64,000 bases of DNA from Seriola aureovittata (GCF_021018895.1 NC_079378.1:8793501-8857500), one strand, 5' to 3'; shown: positions 41,811 to 54,900, counted from the stretch's first letter. The notes: generated from the sequence alone by a model not told the origin. Numbers and translations: made by a program.

Positions 41811-42284
41811 TGGCTCTACAAGCACCAACCTTGCAGCCACTGTAGTGTGATGCAAGGACACAACATTTTACAATTAAGATATGTAACAAAGTCCATAATG
41901 AAATGAACGAACGAGGATGTGTACCTTTTTTTGACAACATGCTGCCATTTGCAAAAAAAAAAAAAAAGAAGCACCTGAGACGACATCCTCCACATGCACA
42001 TGAAGAGCTGTGGATGAGCAATGCTCAAAGTAACAGGAGCGTGAGAGCAGGGAAGAGGAGTGGTGAGAATAAGAAGCCCAGACACAGAGCAGAAAGTGCG
42101 AGTAAAAGGGGGGTGGGGGTGGGGGTGGGGGGGGTGTAGTGGTCGGGAGCGAAATGAAGTGCAAAAGAAAGAAAAAAAGAGATGGTGGAGGAGGGAGGAC
42201 GGGATGGAGGGAGGGAGGAAATTCATGGGAGAGAGAAAGAGAGTTATGTGAGGGAACAAGACTTAAGAGAACTGAGCAGAGCTG

Positions 42285-42520
42285 AGCGAAGCGGAGTTAT
42301 TTTACATAATGATGGTTGATATGCACAGAGGTAATTGATAGCTGAGCTGCAGCCCAAAACACACCCAGCTAGCTGTCAATCACAGCTCGCATCCCTGGAG
42401 ATATGCTAATGATGATGATGATGAGGGCTTAGCTTCATATTGCTATCATTACTATTAATGCTGTCATTGTTGTCATCTCTGCATATTTAAATGACGGAGC
42501 AGGCCAGAGCGGGGGGGGGG
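42285..42520. promoter_or_regulatory. CNE-like island
   Basis: Contains GAGGTAATTGATAGCTGAGC, AGCTGTCAATCACAGCTCG, GGAGATATGCTAATGATG (octamer-like ATGCTAAT) and CTATTAATGCTGTCATTG. High density of POU, homeobox and PBX/MEIS-like TGTCAATCA motifs in unique sequence. A 16-base G run follows at 42511-42526. Confidence 0.35.
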
Positions 42521-44532
42521 GGGGGGCTCGTGCTGCTGTCTTCCAGGGTTAAGACAAAGTGAGTATTAATAACTTGTCCTGTCTCCTTGTTCAGCACAGG
42601 GACGGACCTGTACAGGTGTCATTACATTATTGTTACATGTAACTGTGACACCGATGTCATCAGTTTGTGACAAGGCAGCACAACGTTGCTCAGAGCGACA
42701 CACAATCATTAGCTGCAGGGCCACGAGCAGCAACTGTGTCAGTTAAGGATCCTCAGTAAATTCACATACAAAGTTATGTTTTGATGAGTTAATGCTGCAT
42801 TTGCAAAGTAAATGCCAATATACTAATGTACATGTACTGGAAATAGGACAGAAGCTGCTTTGTAGAGAAACTTCATCCGCAAGTTTGTTTGATTCCCTTT
42901 CACTGTAAAGAACGATCACAACCTGTTACAGCGGAGGGAGGTGATCAGACCATGACATTTGTGTATGGACAGTCCCCGATTGCCTCAATCAATGTTTTTA
43001 CTGATCTCAAACAATCTTATCAGTTTAGCTCCGCAGCGTTCCCAGTGATATATATGTTGCCAGGTTGGTGTTTTCTGCAAAACATTAGCTGTTATGATAA
43101 AGAGTCAAACAGTGGGATATGGAGGTTAAGATGTGGCGACCCTCAAATTCAAACGGTATCACGCATTGTTGACCAGCTGTAGCCCGGCAGTGGTAGCAGT
43201 GGGGTCAGTGATGAATCTGAAGAAGTCAGTGTTTATAGTTTCAACTTTTCAGGGGTTATGTGTTGTTAGTTCATTTGTGATCATCGCTCAGACACTCAAC
43301 AAATATTTACTATTCAGTGTCTGTTTGTTATTGTCAGGTGTCGATTTATTCTGAAAATCCTGTCAGCAGCAGCCTGAGCGTAGCAGACAGGTGAGCTGCT
43401 GCCTCCCAGGTGAGCTCTGATGTCCTTTTTAAGATTTGCTTGAGCATTGCTGTGGCTCTGTCATGAGTCACACACACATGTGCATGTGAATGAGAAAAAG
43501 AAAGATAGAGAGCAAGTGCACAACTGATTGTTTTGAATGTCTGATGAAAAATGTCCATACAACGATAAAACCAAACCTGTGTCCTTGGATCGGACAACAG
43601 ACTTAGATCTAGTCCACTTTATTTGGAGGTAAAATCAAAATCAAGTGTATTCAAAATGTCCTTAACACCATCGTGCAGAAAAACTATGTGCACAAGACAC
43701 AGATCTATCTGATCTGGTGCTATTTTCTTAGATCAGTTACCTTGGTGAGTTCAATCTTATCATCACGGATAGGAATAACTGAAAATAAAATCCAAATTAT
43801 AATAGATAGGAATTATCCTTTAAAACCTGGACTGTATTAAGTCACAATAAATCTTTGTCTTGTGCATGTGCAGTCTGTTTCTGGCTCTGATTGTGTTTAA
43901 TTGTCAAAGACCTAATGAGATACAGATTAATGAATTAGCCAAAAACTTTGTATGTGTTACACACATTTCACATATCATGAGTAACTACATCAAACTTAAT
44001 GTGCCCCGCAACACAAACAAGCAATTTGTGCTGTCTGGAAAATCTGCAAAATGATTATTTGCCTTTATCGTTGTGAACTTTGTTAAATACTTCAGCAACG
44101 GTAACGCTGCCGGACAGGAGTCACAACAGATGTAGTGACCCTTAATAAGAAATTAACCTGGACGTTGGTGCTGTGATGCCTCTGTACTGTTGGGGTGATA
44201 AGACGACATGATAAGATTAAATTGCAACATGATGTGAGCTCTTTCTCACAGGAGGCACAGTAAAGAGGTGAGGGCCAGACAGACTTGGAGGGAGGGAGGG
44301 AGGGAAGGAGGGAGTGGAGGAGGTTACTGTGGTGTATATTTTAAAGGCTGAAGGCAAACTGTTGAATTATAGATGAGAGAGATTGATTTGGGAGGGGAAG
44401 AGGAGGAGAAGAGGAGAAAAAAGGAGAGAAGAGGTGGAAGGAGAGGAGACCGAGGAGAGAGGGGAGAGGCAAGGCGGGGAAAGTGAGTGAAGGGTGAGCA
44501 GCTAAAGGATAGCTAGCTCTAGGCCAAACATG

Positions 44533-44535
<3 letters not shown>

Positions 44536-44625
<90 letters not shown>

Positions 44626-44874
44626 CTTACCTCAAATCGATCTAAAGCTCAGCCTTTTTATCCTTTTTACTTCTCTCTGTTGGTCACACACACACACACA
44701 CACACACAGTTTATCGCTACAACCAAACACAAGCACACAACTATTCTCACACATACATACACGCTCACACAGTCTTGGTGATTACATGGTAACAAGACAA
44801 CAGCACCAGTGACCTGCAGTGGGCTGCAGGCAGATAAAGTAAACTAGTAGGGCTTTCTGTGTGTGTGTGTGTGT

Positions 44875-44908
<34 letters not shown>

Positions 44909-45062
44909 TCCTTTGTCATTGGTCTTACAAATAATTCATGGGGTGTAGGGGGGTAAGAAAAGGAAGAGAGGAGAGGAAGGCAGTGATGAAGGAAGTGATA
45001 TTGACAGGAACCTCTTCCTCCTCTCTCCTCCTGTCTCTTTCTTTCTCCATCAGTCACTCACT

Positions 45063-45132
<70 letters not shown>
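44536..45132. repeat. Cluster of CA/TG microsatellites
   Basis: (CA)n at 44536-44623, 44683-44709 and 45066-45132, and (TG)n at 44859-44908, within 600 bp. Confidence 0.95.
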
Positions 45133-45133
<1 letters not shown>

Positions 45134-45273
45134 GCACACAGGTTCACTGCCTGTGAGATTGCCTGCATCTCTCACTCACTCACGCTCACTCACTGGCTGC
45201 CAAGGGAACATCTCCGTCATAATGATGCTGATTAAGAAAAGCATTTATAAGGCTCCTTTCCACTGGAGGATGC

Positions 45274-45334
<61 letters not shown>

Positions 45335-45345
45335 CTGTGTGTGTT
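45274..45345. repeat. (TG)n microsatellite
   Basis: About 28 TG units then two interrupted pieces. Confidence 0.95.
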
Positions 45346-45579
45346 TCTCCAGGTTCTTGCTCCTCTCCATGTCATATCTGACTTCTTCATCCTTTCTGAT
45401 GCCACTCCCTCGCTTGTGTGTGTCCTCAGCACTGCACAAACCTGCACAAACCTACACAACCTCTGTTTCCATTTTCCCGATAAACACCTCTTGTGGTCTC
45501 ACAAAGATGACTTTTGTAACTCAGAAGCAAATCCCATGTCTGCATGAAGCTGTCGTAGCGCCACTAAACCTCTGATGGT

Positions 45580-45680
45580 TTGTCTACTGGAGACCGCTGT
45601 TCACATCCCGTCTCTTACCAGCAGTTACCGTTGGTTTTTCTAACCTCGACCGCAGTCTTCTCATAACCTTAGCTAAGAAG
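45580..45680 (+). repeat. Interspersed repeat, copy 1 of an in-window pair
   Basis: Shares GAGACC-CTGTT, CAGTTAC, TAACCT-GACC-CA and CATAACCTTA in the same order with 50545-50640. Degenerate; a common fish repeat type. Confidence 0.5.
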
Positions 45681-46640
45681 CTGTAGCTGGCTAAACTAAT
45701 ACTCAACCACAGAGCCGGCAGATCGGTAAACACACACATGAATAACTCTTGTAAAGGTCATGTGGGTCAGTTTGGAAAGCAATGACAAATGACCTAGCAT
45801 GTCACTTAGGGGTGAGGACTTCCTGGCCAGTAATCACGGTATATACTGTACAAGTGTGTGTATATATAGAAATGTGTTTAATCTATATAAAACAAAACAC
45901 ACTGTATAAGACGTGTTGTAGGTTAAAGATGTCGCATCCCGTGTTTCAGTGCTCTGCAGCTGCATCCATTTATGTGTATGTGTGCATTACTAGGGGAATA
46001 TGTGTGTATCCCCATCCTGTTACCTTGTCTATTTAAAGGGATGATGTTTTATTTAGTCACGACATCTTGGTGGGATGAAATATTTAGGAAAAAACTCACT
46101 AGCTCTTATGGTCTCATCTGATCTGGACGCTGACTGTTCGCTCAGGCTGACCCACTTAACATCAACTGCCACAGATCGCCTCAGCCCCTCTCATGTCTTT
46201 GCCCCTGGTGTCTTTTTAGACAGAGGGGCAGGGGACGAAAGAGAGGCGTGCACCGGACATCAAGGACTCAACTGTACAGGGGAGTGATGATGTCATTCCC
46301 AATAACTGCATGATATAAACCACAATTGCTTTTCTATTTATTGCTCTTAAAGTTTTATTTTTGGAGGATAACAACCTAAAGGTCAATTTGTGACCTTAAC
46401 GGGAAGAGATGAGCAGTGACGGGAGAAGAGGAGGAAACAAGGTGAGAGGAGGCAGGAGGCGGGAGGGAGAAACAGAGAGAGGGAAAAGGAGAGGAGAAGG
46501 TGAGGGAGATGTACGGGGCAGGCTGGAGGATTTAACTCCCGCTACGTTTGTCAAACAAATTAAACACTGTAGAGGTTCCTCACCTGTGCGCGCACGCACA
46601 CACTCAAATCCACACAGACGCACGAGCTGCCCGCGTGGCA

Positions 46641-46870
46641 CGCATATGGCTCACCCGTTCCAAATAAGGAAATATGCATACATTACCATAACTAATGTAC
46701 GAACCACTCCATTTAATATGCTAATTCACTGAAATATTACTGAGCGCCGTCTGTTGTAAATGAATAAATTTGAATTGCAATTAGAATAATCCTTTATAAT
46801 TAATGAAAACTGTCAATTTTGGTTCAGAAGTAATTTGATTAACGGGTTGATGGGGCACCAATTAAGTGGA
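46641..46870. promoter_or_regulatory. CNE-like island (best candidate)
   Basis: 230 bp of unique sequence dense in homeobox and POU-like motifs: TTTAATATGCTAATTCACTG, GAATTGCAATTAGAATAATC, TTATAATTAATGAAAACTG, GATTAACGGG and CACCAATTAAG. A short purine-rich tandem (GAGAGAGGAG) follows at 46868-46932. The combination of AT-rich core motifs without simple repeats resembles known developmental-gene CNEs; conservation itself cannot be seen here. Confidence 0.4.
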
Positions 46871-47670
46871 GAGAGAGGAGGAGAGAGGAGGAGAGAGGAG
46901 GATGAGGAGAAGAGAAGAGAAGAGAAGAGAAGATGACAAGCTCTTCAGATAATCTGTCCCTTTTTCATGTGTAATGAGAGATTAAGCAAAAATGATGTAC
47001 TGTTCCTTTAAAGACATTAATTGTAAAACAAAACAGAACACTTCTCTTACCTTTGTAGATATCAGAGCAGCACCAGGAGAACAGGAGGAGGCATAAAAGA
47101 GAGGAGAAAGGGATGATTAGACAGTGAACACGTGACAAAATCCACATTACTTCCGATAAAGCAACAACGCAGACTTCAAACAATATACACTATTGCTGAT
47201 ACACCTCACTTCTGATTTTAAAAAATGTCGTTTTGTTTATGTATTTCCGATAGCTGTGGTTTTTACGGTGCAACGTGACCCACGCTTCTGCTTCCTGTAT
47301 GTAACCAGAAAACTGTTATTTAAAATTTTTTCAGCTGAGAAAGTTATCATCTAGATTTCAAATATGTGGTCAGTTTGTCCAAATAATATCCGTTTGGAAA
47401 TTTCTTCTGAGGTTTTCAGAAATGTGTGAAATGTAAAAGTATCTGTATAATGTTATTTATGCAAATCGCGCCCATCACTCCTTCTAGCCTCTAGAAGCAT
47501 TTTCTAGTTAGCAATTCTTTTTGTGTGTGTTTTTCCTGTTTGTATTTGTTGCATCGGAGCATGTTTCCCCTTAATGTTTATGCTTTATTTGCGCTACATG
47601 TTTTGCCCTTATGAGCTACCGGAGGTTTTTAGCAGTGATATTCTGCAGTGATGGTGTCGTTGGCTTTTTT

Positions 47671-47770
47671 AATTCACAAGCACCTCCTACCTCTAATTAA
47701 CCACATCCATGTAGCTGTTATTAGCTAATTACAAGAGTGGACACATGCCCAGCTAATTAAAGCTATTAAG
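47671..47770. promoter_or_regulatory. CNE-like island with four AATTA sites
   Basis: CTCTAATTAACCACATCC, TTATTAGCTAATTACAAG and CCCAGCTAATTAAAGC lie within 75 bp, followed directly by a (TG)n tract at 47773-47845. Confidence 0.38.
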
Positions 47771-47771
47771 T

Positions 47772-47772
<1 letters not shown>

Positions 47773-47845
<73 letters not shown>
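47773..47845. repeat. (TG)n microsatellite
   Basis: About 36 TG units. Confidence 0.95.
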
Positions 47846-47847
<2 letters not shown>

Positions 47848-48420
47848 GAGAGGGTGTATATTAAGGCATTTGAGGGGTTAATGTTTTAATGACAGAATAT
47901 AAGAGAGACCTGCATTGCAACAGACCATGTGACGCACCCCCCACTCTCCCTTTACAAAAACCCCTCCACTCCCTCTATTCCCATATCAATAGCCAAGGTC
48001 ATTATGTGCAGCTGAATCATATGTTTCACTAAAGTTGCTGTGTGTTAATAATATTTCAACCGAGTTGCAGGAAAAAGCTTCTAATTTAGCTCATTTAGTC
48101 AACACTGTCATCCATCATGGTGAAAACACAAAAGACCCCCCCCCCAACTCTCTCCTGTTTTCTTTTTGCTTTTCTCTTCTCACCATCGCTTTTCCCTTGT
48201 CTCATGTTCTGTCCTCTACAGTGCCACCTCCCCTCCTTATTCATTTTCACTCATTTTCTCCCCCGCCTCCTCTCCTCACCCTCCACTCCTCTTCACACAC
48301 AGATTCCATCTCTTCCTTTGCTTCTCTTTGCACCTCCTCTCCTCTCCTTTCCTCTCTCCTTTCCTTCCCATTCCTTTCCTTTCCTCTCATTAGAAGAGCA
48401 TGTTTTTCTTCATTTGCGCT

Positions 48421-48610
48421 CTCTAATCCTCTCTTTATACATCTGAATATTCATGGCCTTGTTTTCTTTTGAATATTCAAGAACCAATTAACATGCCGTT
48501 TTTGAATAATTAATGTTTATTATTTTCTCCCTTTTAAATTTTTAATAATTAAAATCTATAAGTCTGAAAACAAAGCAGCTCATTTTTCCCCCACAAACTT
48601 TCAATTCAAG
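48421..48610. promoter_or_regulatory. CNE-like island
   Basis: Two GAATATTCA motifs about 26 bp apart, then CCAATTAACATGCC, GAATAATTAATG and TTTTTAATAATTAAAATC. It lies between a pyrimidine-rich stretch (48120-48400) and a (TG)n tract. Confidence 0.35.
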
Positions 48611-48623
48611 TGTATGTGGTAGC

Positions 48624-48626
<3 letters not shown>

Positions 48627-48696
<70 letters not shown>

Positions 48697-48779
48697 ATGC
48701 TGACAGACTATTTAACAACAGCTCAGGAACTCTCTCTTTCATCTGCCAACAGTCTATCCTCCTGCCACCCAACCAAGGT

Positions 48780-48826
<47 letters not shown>
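48627..48826. repeat. Two (TG)n microsatellites
   Basis: (TG)34 at 48627-48695 and (TG)23 at 48779-48826. Confidence 0.95.
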
Positions 48827-49417
48827 GTGTCTGTTCGTTCACCCTCATGAATAAATGAACTTGTTAAAGAGAGATGAAGGGGAAGAAGGAGACAGGTTTT
48901 GCTGTCCTGTTCAAAACTACCTGATCTGGCACGCCGCTTAGCATGCAGGAACACACACACACATCCACATCAACATGTTCATGTACATTACGCTGGAAAT
49001 GGTTGGGCTGCATCCATCGCCACCAATACAGGATAGAGCCAGTGAGAGCAAAAAAAAAAAAAGGAAGAGAGAAATTAAGAGGAAGGGGTGGCAGTGGATG
49101 TGGGAGACAGAGAGAAAGATGCTACCTGGTCCCCTTTTAAACACAGCTGCCTTCACAACAGGCATCATTCCTTTTAATCACTGTCGCTGCTGTGATCAAA
49201 GAAATACCACCTCCACAGAAAGAGACAGCAAGAGACGAAGTACAATGGGAGACTCCTCACTCTGTGTGTGTGTGTGAGAGAGAGAGACAGACAGCAATGT
49301 TGTCTGGTACCTGAACGGCAGCAAAGCCATCATGTCTACATGCTGTCACATAAGTGAGGTCTTGCAATACAGTCAGATTTACACCCTCTTCCCTATCCTT
49401 TCTCTCTCTTTCTCACT

Positions 49418-49419
<2 letters not shown>

Positions 49420-49507
<88 letters not shown>
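49420..49507. repeat. (CA)44 microsatellite
   Basis: Uninterrupted CA units preceded by a CT-rich lead (49395-49419). Confidence 0.95.
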
Positions 49508-49508
<1 letters not shown>

Positions 49509-49754
49509 CGCTGACAACTGTCAAACACTCGCCTCCCAACTGGGGTGTAGGTAATTAACCAGACAAAACAACTCACAACACCTCACAGATCAAGAACATA
49601 GAGGAAGAAGAACAAGGAAGACAAAAACACCAAAAGGAAGAAGAAGAAAAGCGACACACTGACTACAGCTAGAACTCCTAAACAAGGAGCTCCACTCAGA
49701 GAGACTGCACAGGACGAGATAATGATGAAAATAGAAACAAATCTTCACTCCACT

Positions 49755-49794
<40 letters not shown>

Positions 49795-50544
49795 GTCTTT
49801 ACATCTACAGCAACAGACACGTCTTTCAAGAACAAGCCGCCGTCCTCTGTTATTCACCATTTAAAAGTGCTGCATCACCACTAACAGAAATCGACTGTGG
49901 GCCTACTCTAATTTCTAATGTCACCCCCGTTACATCACATTAGTAATATGACTGGCAGCTTCCATGCTGTATTTGGATTTGTATTAAATCATCAGTAGAG
50001 ATTTACAGCAGAAACAGTTGTTGCAGCTCAATCAGAGCTAAAACCTTTTCAGTTTCTCGTGGTGGAAGACGTATTAGGTAAAGAGTATAAGAAGTGAGCG
50101 GAAAAGGAACAGTGGTCTTTAATTATAGTGTGACATTTACTCCCTGGCACAATTACCCAAAGAGTCATAATTACTATGGCCACTAGAGGACTCTGTCACT
50201 TGATTGTAAATAAATGTTTGTAAACAAAAGACTCTCCTCTCATAAAGAACGACCCCATCGGTCAGTTGTGCAAGCAGCTTATCACGACTCATAGTTACAT
50301 TTTACTTTGACTCGACCTCTAGTGGTCATGTGAGACGACATTAGCCCCAAGATGATATGTTTACGATCACGTGACAAAGCGTTCTAGTGGCTGAGGTAAT
50401 TATGGCGTCAGGCCAAGCTTCAATCAACAGATGAGACAGCGTGAGACTTCTGGATCTCCTCAAACTTCCTCCATCATCAGTTTGCAAGCTTGCACGATTT
50501 CCATCACAGGACGGACGGATCAACAAAATGTCAGACTTTGACAC

Positions 50545-50750
50545 CAGAGACCACTGTTTATTTCCCGTTTTAAACCAACAGTTACTTTTAACTGGTACTT
50601 TTAACCTTAACCACAATCGCTCCATAACCTTAACCACATGTTTATCATTGTAACCATGATGACAGACGTCCTCTAACCTTGACAAAGTACTTATTTCAAT
50701 CCAGAACATGATCTTTCTCTAAACCTAACCAAACCTTAACCCTCGCATTG
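50545..50750 (+). repeat. Interspersed repeat, copy 2 of an in-window pair
   Basis: Contains CATAACCTTAACCACATG, ATGATGACAGACGTCCTCTA and ATGATCTTTCTCTAAACC. It matches the copy at 45580-45680 and continues beyond it. The wording recalls a repeat frequent in fish genomes. Confidence 0.55.
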
Positions 50751-51965
50751 CCACATCATAAAAGGGTTAGTTAGTTCATCCGTGGAATATCTCCCGCTGC
50801 CATGTCGGGCCGCACCACTCCTCTACATCGTATCAAGAGGGATAAACAATCTGCTTGTTTAGGTTGGAGGACTTGTTGTTTTGGGTTTTACAGTTAACAT
50901 TAAAGCTTCACTTTTAAAGTAAGAGTCTTGCCTAAGGGAGAATAATGCTACGTCAGTTGTGTCCAAATTTAAAAGTAATCAGTTTTAAGGGATTGTACTG
51001 TAGTACTGCAGGACCTAACCTCCATATAACACACAGCAGACTCTGATTTCCTGGATGTATCTATCGAAGTGATCACACTTTAGTTGTGGTTGTCCAGGAA
51101 GGTAAACAAACAACAGCAGAAACATTTAGTATTTATAATTTGATCAAATGATAAAGCAGCTACTCAGCCCTCAGCCTTTTCCACAGCACATATTTTGACG
51201 TGTTATAGCAGGTAAAGCGCAGGTGTTACTGGTAACGTTAACAATGGATCAGTTACAGTATATTCAGGTGTCCCAACAGTGTGACAGTGACACGGCATGC
51301 ACAATACCAGGACTCTAAAACTGAAGTGGGCTAAATGGCATTTAGCCATTATTAATTTCATTATTTACACCTGTGCTTTCTCCACTGTGACATTTCTTTT
51401 TTTCTCTTCTTTTTTTCCTTTAATCAATTAAACAAAAAAAACAATTAATAATTTAAAAATAAATGACCCAAGATAATTACAGCCCTCATTCAATTAACAG
51501 TTCGCCCCCTTTGTTCTCTGTCATGGGCAGATGTTATTGTGATGACAAATATCACCGTAGATATGCGCGAGTGTGTTTGTGTGACGACGTGTGCATACTG
51601 CGTGTCTGCCTCCCCGACTATCACCAGTGCTACTTCCTGTTATGCCAAGTCTCCAAGTGTAAAAGAATGGCATAACGGCGTAAACCACTAATTAGCTCCC
51701 GCTCAGACAAACTGAGATTGTACAGGCAGTGTGCGTACAGATTTTTTTAATTTTTTTTTTTTATCTTACTCTGCTTAATCTCCCTGTTGTTTCCTATTTG
51801 TTCGGCTCATTATGTGATCAAAGACATTAACATGTTTATGGAGTGGCTCTTTCATGTTGCAATAAAACACACTGAAGCTACTCATACAGAGTCGTAAGGC
51901 GATAAAATATGAATGTAGAAGCCCAAAAGACGAGGAGAAAGTGTGCGTGTGTGTTTATGTGCATA

Positions 51966-51967
<2 letters not shown>

Positions 51968-52015
<48 letters not shown>
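51968..52015. repeat. (TG)n microsatellite
   Basis: About 24 TG units. Confidence 0.95.
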
Positions 52016-52016
<1 letters not shown>

Positions 52017-52692
52017 AGGGGTTTTGTATGTGACTGGGAATGTGAGTAAAATATGTTGCAGCCTGATGAAACTCTACGATAACAAATAGGATGAGGAGGA
52101 CAGGGGGGCATTGGAGTCTGAGCGTTTTCTGCAAGCACACACACACACACACATATACATAAACAGAAGCAGCAACTGTTAAATAATTCAGCATACACAA
52201 ACACACACTTGAGGAAAGGTGAGGGTAAAAGCACAGCTAAGCTAACAGGGATGGTGAGTGGCCTGCAGTGTCAACAACCAATCAGGATGGAGCACGGTGG
52301 CCAGAGAGAGAGATGTGACCCCTGGTGACCCCAAACTCTAATGATTTATAAACATGACTGAGGAGTGTGTGCATGTGTGTGTTTGTGTGTGTGCCGGAAA
52401 CCCTGAAGCTATTTAAATGTGGAGATGAATTCTTATTTATTCACACAGAATAAGAGTGAATGTGGAGACCCCAAGGGTAAGGTTCAAAACAATACAGAGA
52501 GGGAGAGAGAGGGAGAGAGAGGGAGAGAGAGACGAATATAGATACAAGAGAGAAAGAGAAAAACAAAGATTAGAAAAGAAAGAGAGAGATGGAGAGAAAA
52601 TGAGAAAAGATGGAGAAAGAGAGGAAAAAGTGATGGAAGTTTAAGGAGGTAAAGCTGCACTCAGATCACGTAGGGAGAGGAGGTTAGAGGGG

Positions 52693-52739
52693 CGTAAAAG
52701 ACCCTCTTTTACGATCCTGGGGGGGGGGGGGGGGGGGGG
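52693..52739. other. Perfect 9-bp hairpin followed by a 21-G run
   Basis: CGTAAAAGA, loop CCC, TCTTTTACG (52693-52713), then six bases and 21 consecutive G (52719-52739), then a CA tract. The resemblance to a terminator is coincidental in a vertebrate intron. Confidence 0.8.
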
Positions 52740-52909
52740 CGCACACACACAGAGACACACACACACACAAATCACACATCTATTCCTTCCCCCTGCCCCC
52801 AGCTCTGTATGTGTGTGTGTCCTCATGCAATATTAAATAGGCAGTATGTGTGGGTATAAAGAGTGGTGGGGCCGGGATGCAGTGAATTATATATCACTAT
52901 TGATTTGCA

Positions 52910-52917
52910 CACACACA

Positions 52918-52965
<48 letters not shown>

Positions 52966-53078
52966 TATTAGATTAAAGCTCACAGCTAAGACACAGACAA
53001 GAGCAGAGTCTAATAGCAGATGTAGGGGGAAAAATTGGTACAGAAAGACACTAGGACACACACACACACACACACACA
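52910..53078. repeat. (CA)n microsatellites
   Basis: (CA)n at 52910-52963 with one slip, and (CA)n at 53056-53078. Confidence 0.93.
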
Positions 53079-54689
53079 ACAACAACACAGACAGTATATA
53101 CTGTAAGGCAGAAATACAAGTAAAGTGCAGTAGAGGTGCTTCCGTTTACTACAAGCACTAAAGAGGAATCATCAGCCAGCTGTTTTTGCAGGAGAGTGAA
53201 TGATCATGTAGCTTCTTCTTTACATTTTGATTTAAAGTCCATTTTCATATTAATACTGAATTATTTGGAACCAACAGAGAGTTAATACTCAAGTCAACTG
53301 TACAAAGATTCATAGCATTTTTTAGCTCATTGTTTTCTGGCTGTTTGGTCAGCATCCTCATCATCAACCACATTTCAAGCAGCTGTTTTCAATAAAAAAA
53401 AATTAAAAAAGCTCTGATAAACCCAGTGTACGCTGCTGCTGCTCAGCAACAAACAGTAGACAAAGTTAAGGCAGTGAAACAAGCTCTGTGGCCCGCAGGT
53501 TAAAACTGTGATTGCTAAATACAAGAGGCCAGGAAATGACTTTCTCTGTGTTCACCAGTTGTATAAACCAGTTATGATTTGCAAAAATAAGGAGCTGCAG
53601 TCTTGTATTACAATATACCAGTAACCCTCCACCCTCCCTTTTAACTTGGGTGTTAATATTATCATTTAATAGTTTTTCTGTTGCATTTCTGTGGCTTTTA
53701 TTTCAGGTTGGCGATTCCCATTTTTGCACAATACTACCCAGACTGGGGCACCAATTAAAACTTTCTTGAATTGAGTTGTCTTCTTCTATTCATTCCAAAC
53801 ACGTTCTCACTACTGAAAATGAAACACATCCACTGTGTGACAGAGAAAGACGGAAAAGACAACTGGTGTTTACAGCAGCAAAATGTTGAAGTTTGCATAA
53901 ACTGTGACTCGCTGTCAAAGAAAACTTTGGATGACGCTGATCATTATATTCAGAACAGCTACAAGCAAATCAGCTGCTGTGAAAACTGCGGCTGTTATAT
54001 CAGGAATGTGTGCAGTTACAGTTGGTGGCGTGCATGTGTGTGTGCATATGGTGTTAATTTGTCAGTGTAATCTCCATTGGTGATGTAATGTATCTAAGGG
54101 GTCACACTTCCTCTCAGGCAACATTAACTGAATTAGAGTGAAAGAGACAAAGAATGAGGGAGAGGTGGCCGGGGCGACTTTTTATAAGCACTATGTTTAA
54201 AATCGGGGTGACGGCCTGTTTGAGAAGAACGGAAAGGAATCTAAACTTTCCTTTCAGATGAAACGGCAGAATTCAGATGGTTGTGCGCAGAAAAGGAAGG
54301 AAATGAAAGTTTATACAAAGTCCTTCACGGTACGAAAAGCTTGGGTGTAATCATAAACACCAGATATATAAGACAAACCAACAGAAACAAGAGCAGGTGG
54401 AAGACTTGGAGGAAGGTTCGCGGTCGACTCAACTGCACTTTGTTCGGCTGCGGTTGCGGTCGTTAGATCTTTGGTTGCATTTCCACTGAAGCCTGCTTAT
54501 TGTGTAATTTAGTCATTTCTCCCTCGTCCTCCTCATTCAACAAGCTTCAGTGGATGATTGTGTGATTGGAGATGAGTCACTCCCACTTGTGGGGGAACAA
54601 AACTATTTGATCAAATTCCTCTGAAAATGATTTCACGTTGCCTCATGAGCTCTGGCTGCCGTAAAATGTGGGATAGACCGAGTAAGCAT

Positions 54690-54900
54690 CCGTGTTACTA
54701 TGATACAGTCACTCACACATCATGCTCCTCCCCTCCACTCTCCCTCTTTCATGCAGTGTCCTCACCCTCACCCACCTCCCGTCTCTGCCTCCACTATCTA
54801 GCATTTTAATGCATCTATAGTCATGCTAATGGTTCTCAGAATTCAAAATAATTTCTCCTTTGTCCTGCTCTGCCACTCAGCACTGATAGAGGAGTGGTAT
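54690..54900. promoter_or_regulatory. CNE-like island
   Basis: Includes TAGCATTTTAATGCATCTAT, AGTCATGCTAATGGTTC and CAAAATAATTTCTCC within a pyrimidine-rich but complex stretch. Inferred only. Confidence 0.28.

Noticed and set aside
47041..47120. Possible exon ending at a GTAAGA donor on the minus strand
   Set aside because: The sequence before the donor (SWCCSDIYK) is not part of any COE protein and no acceptor precedes it at a reasonable distance.
49300..49340. Possible splice donor GTACCAG after ALLPFR on the minus strand
   Set aside because: No acceptor or conserved peptide; does not match the missing ebf1 exon.
52693..52713. Hairpin plus homopolymer as a transcription terminator
   Set aside because: Rho-independent terminators are bacterial; this is a vertebrate intron and the run is G, not T.
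53771..54070. 99-codon Cys-containing open frame on the plus strand
   Set aside because: CEN-CGC pattern suggested a zinc motif, but spacing fits no known finger and no flanking exon was found.
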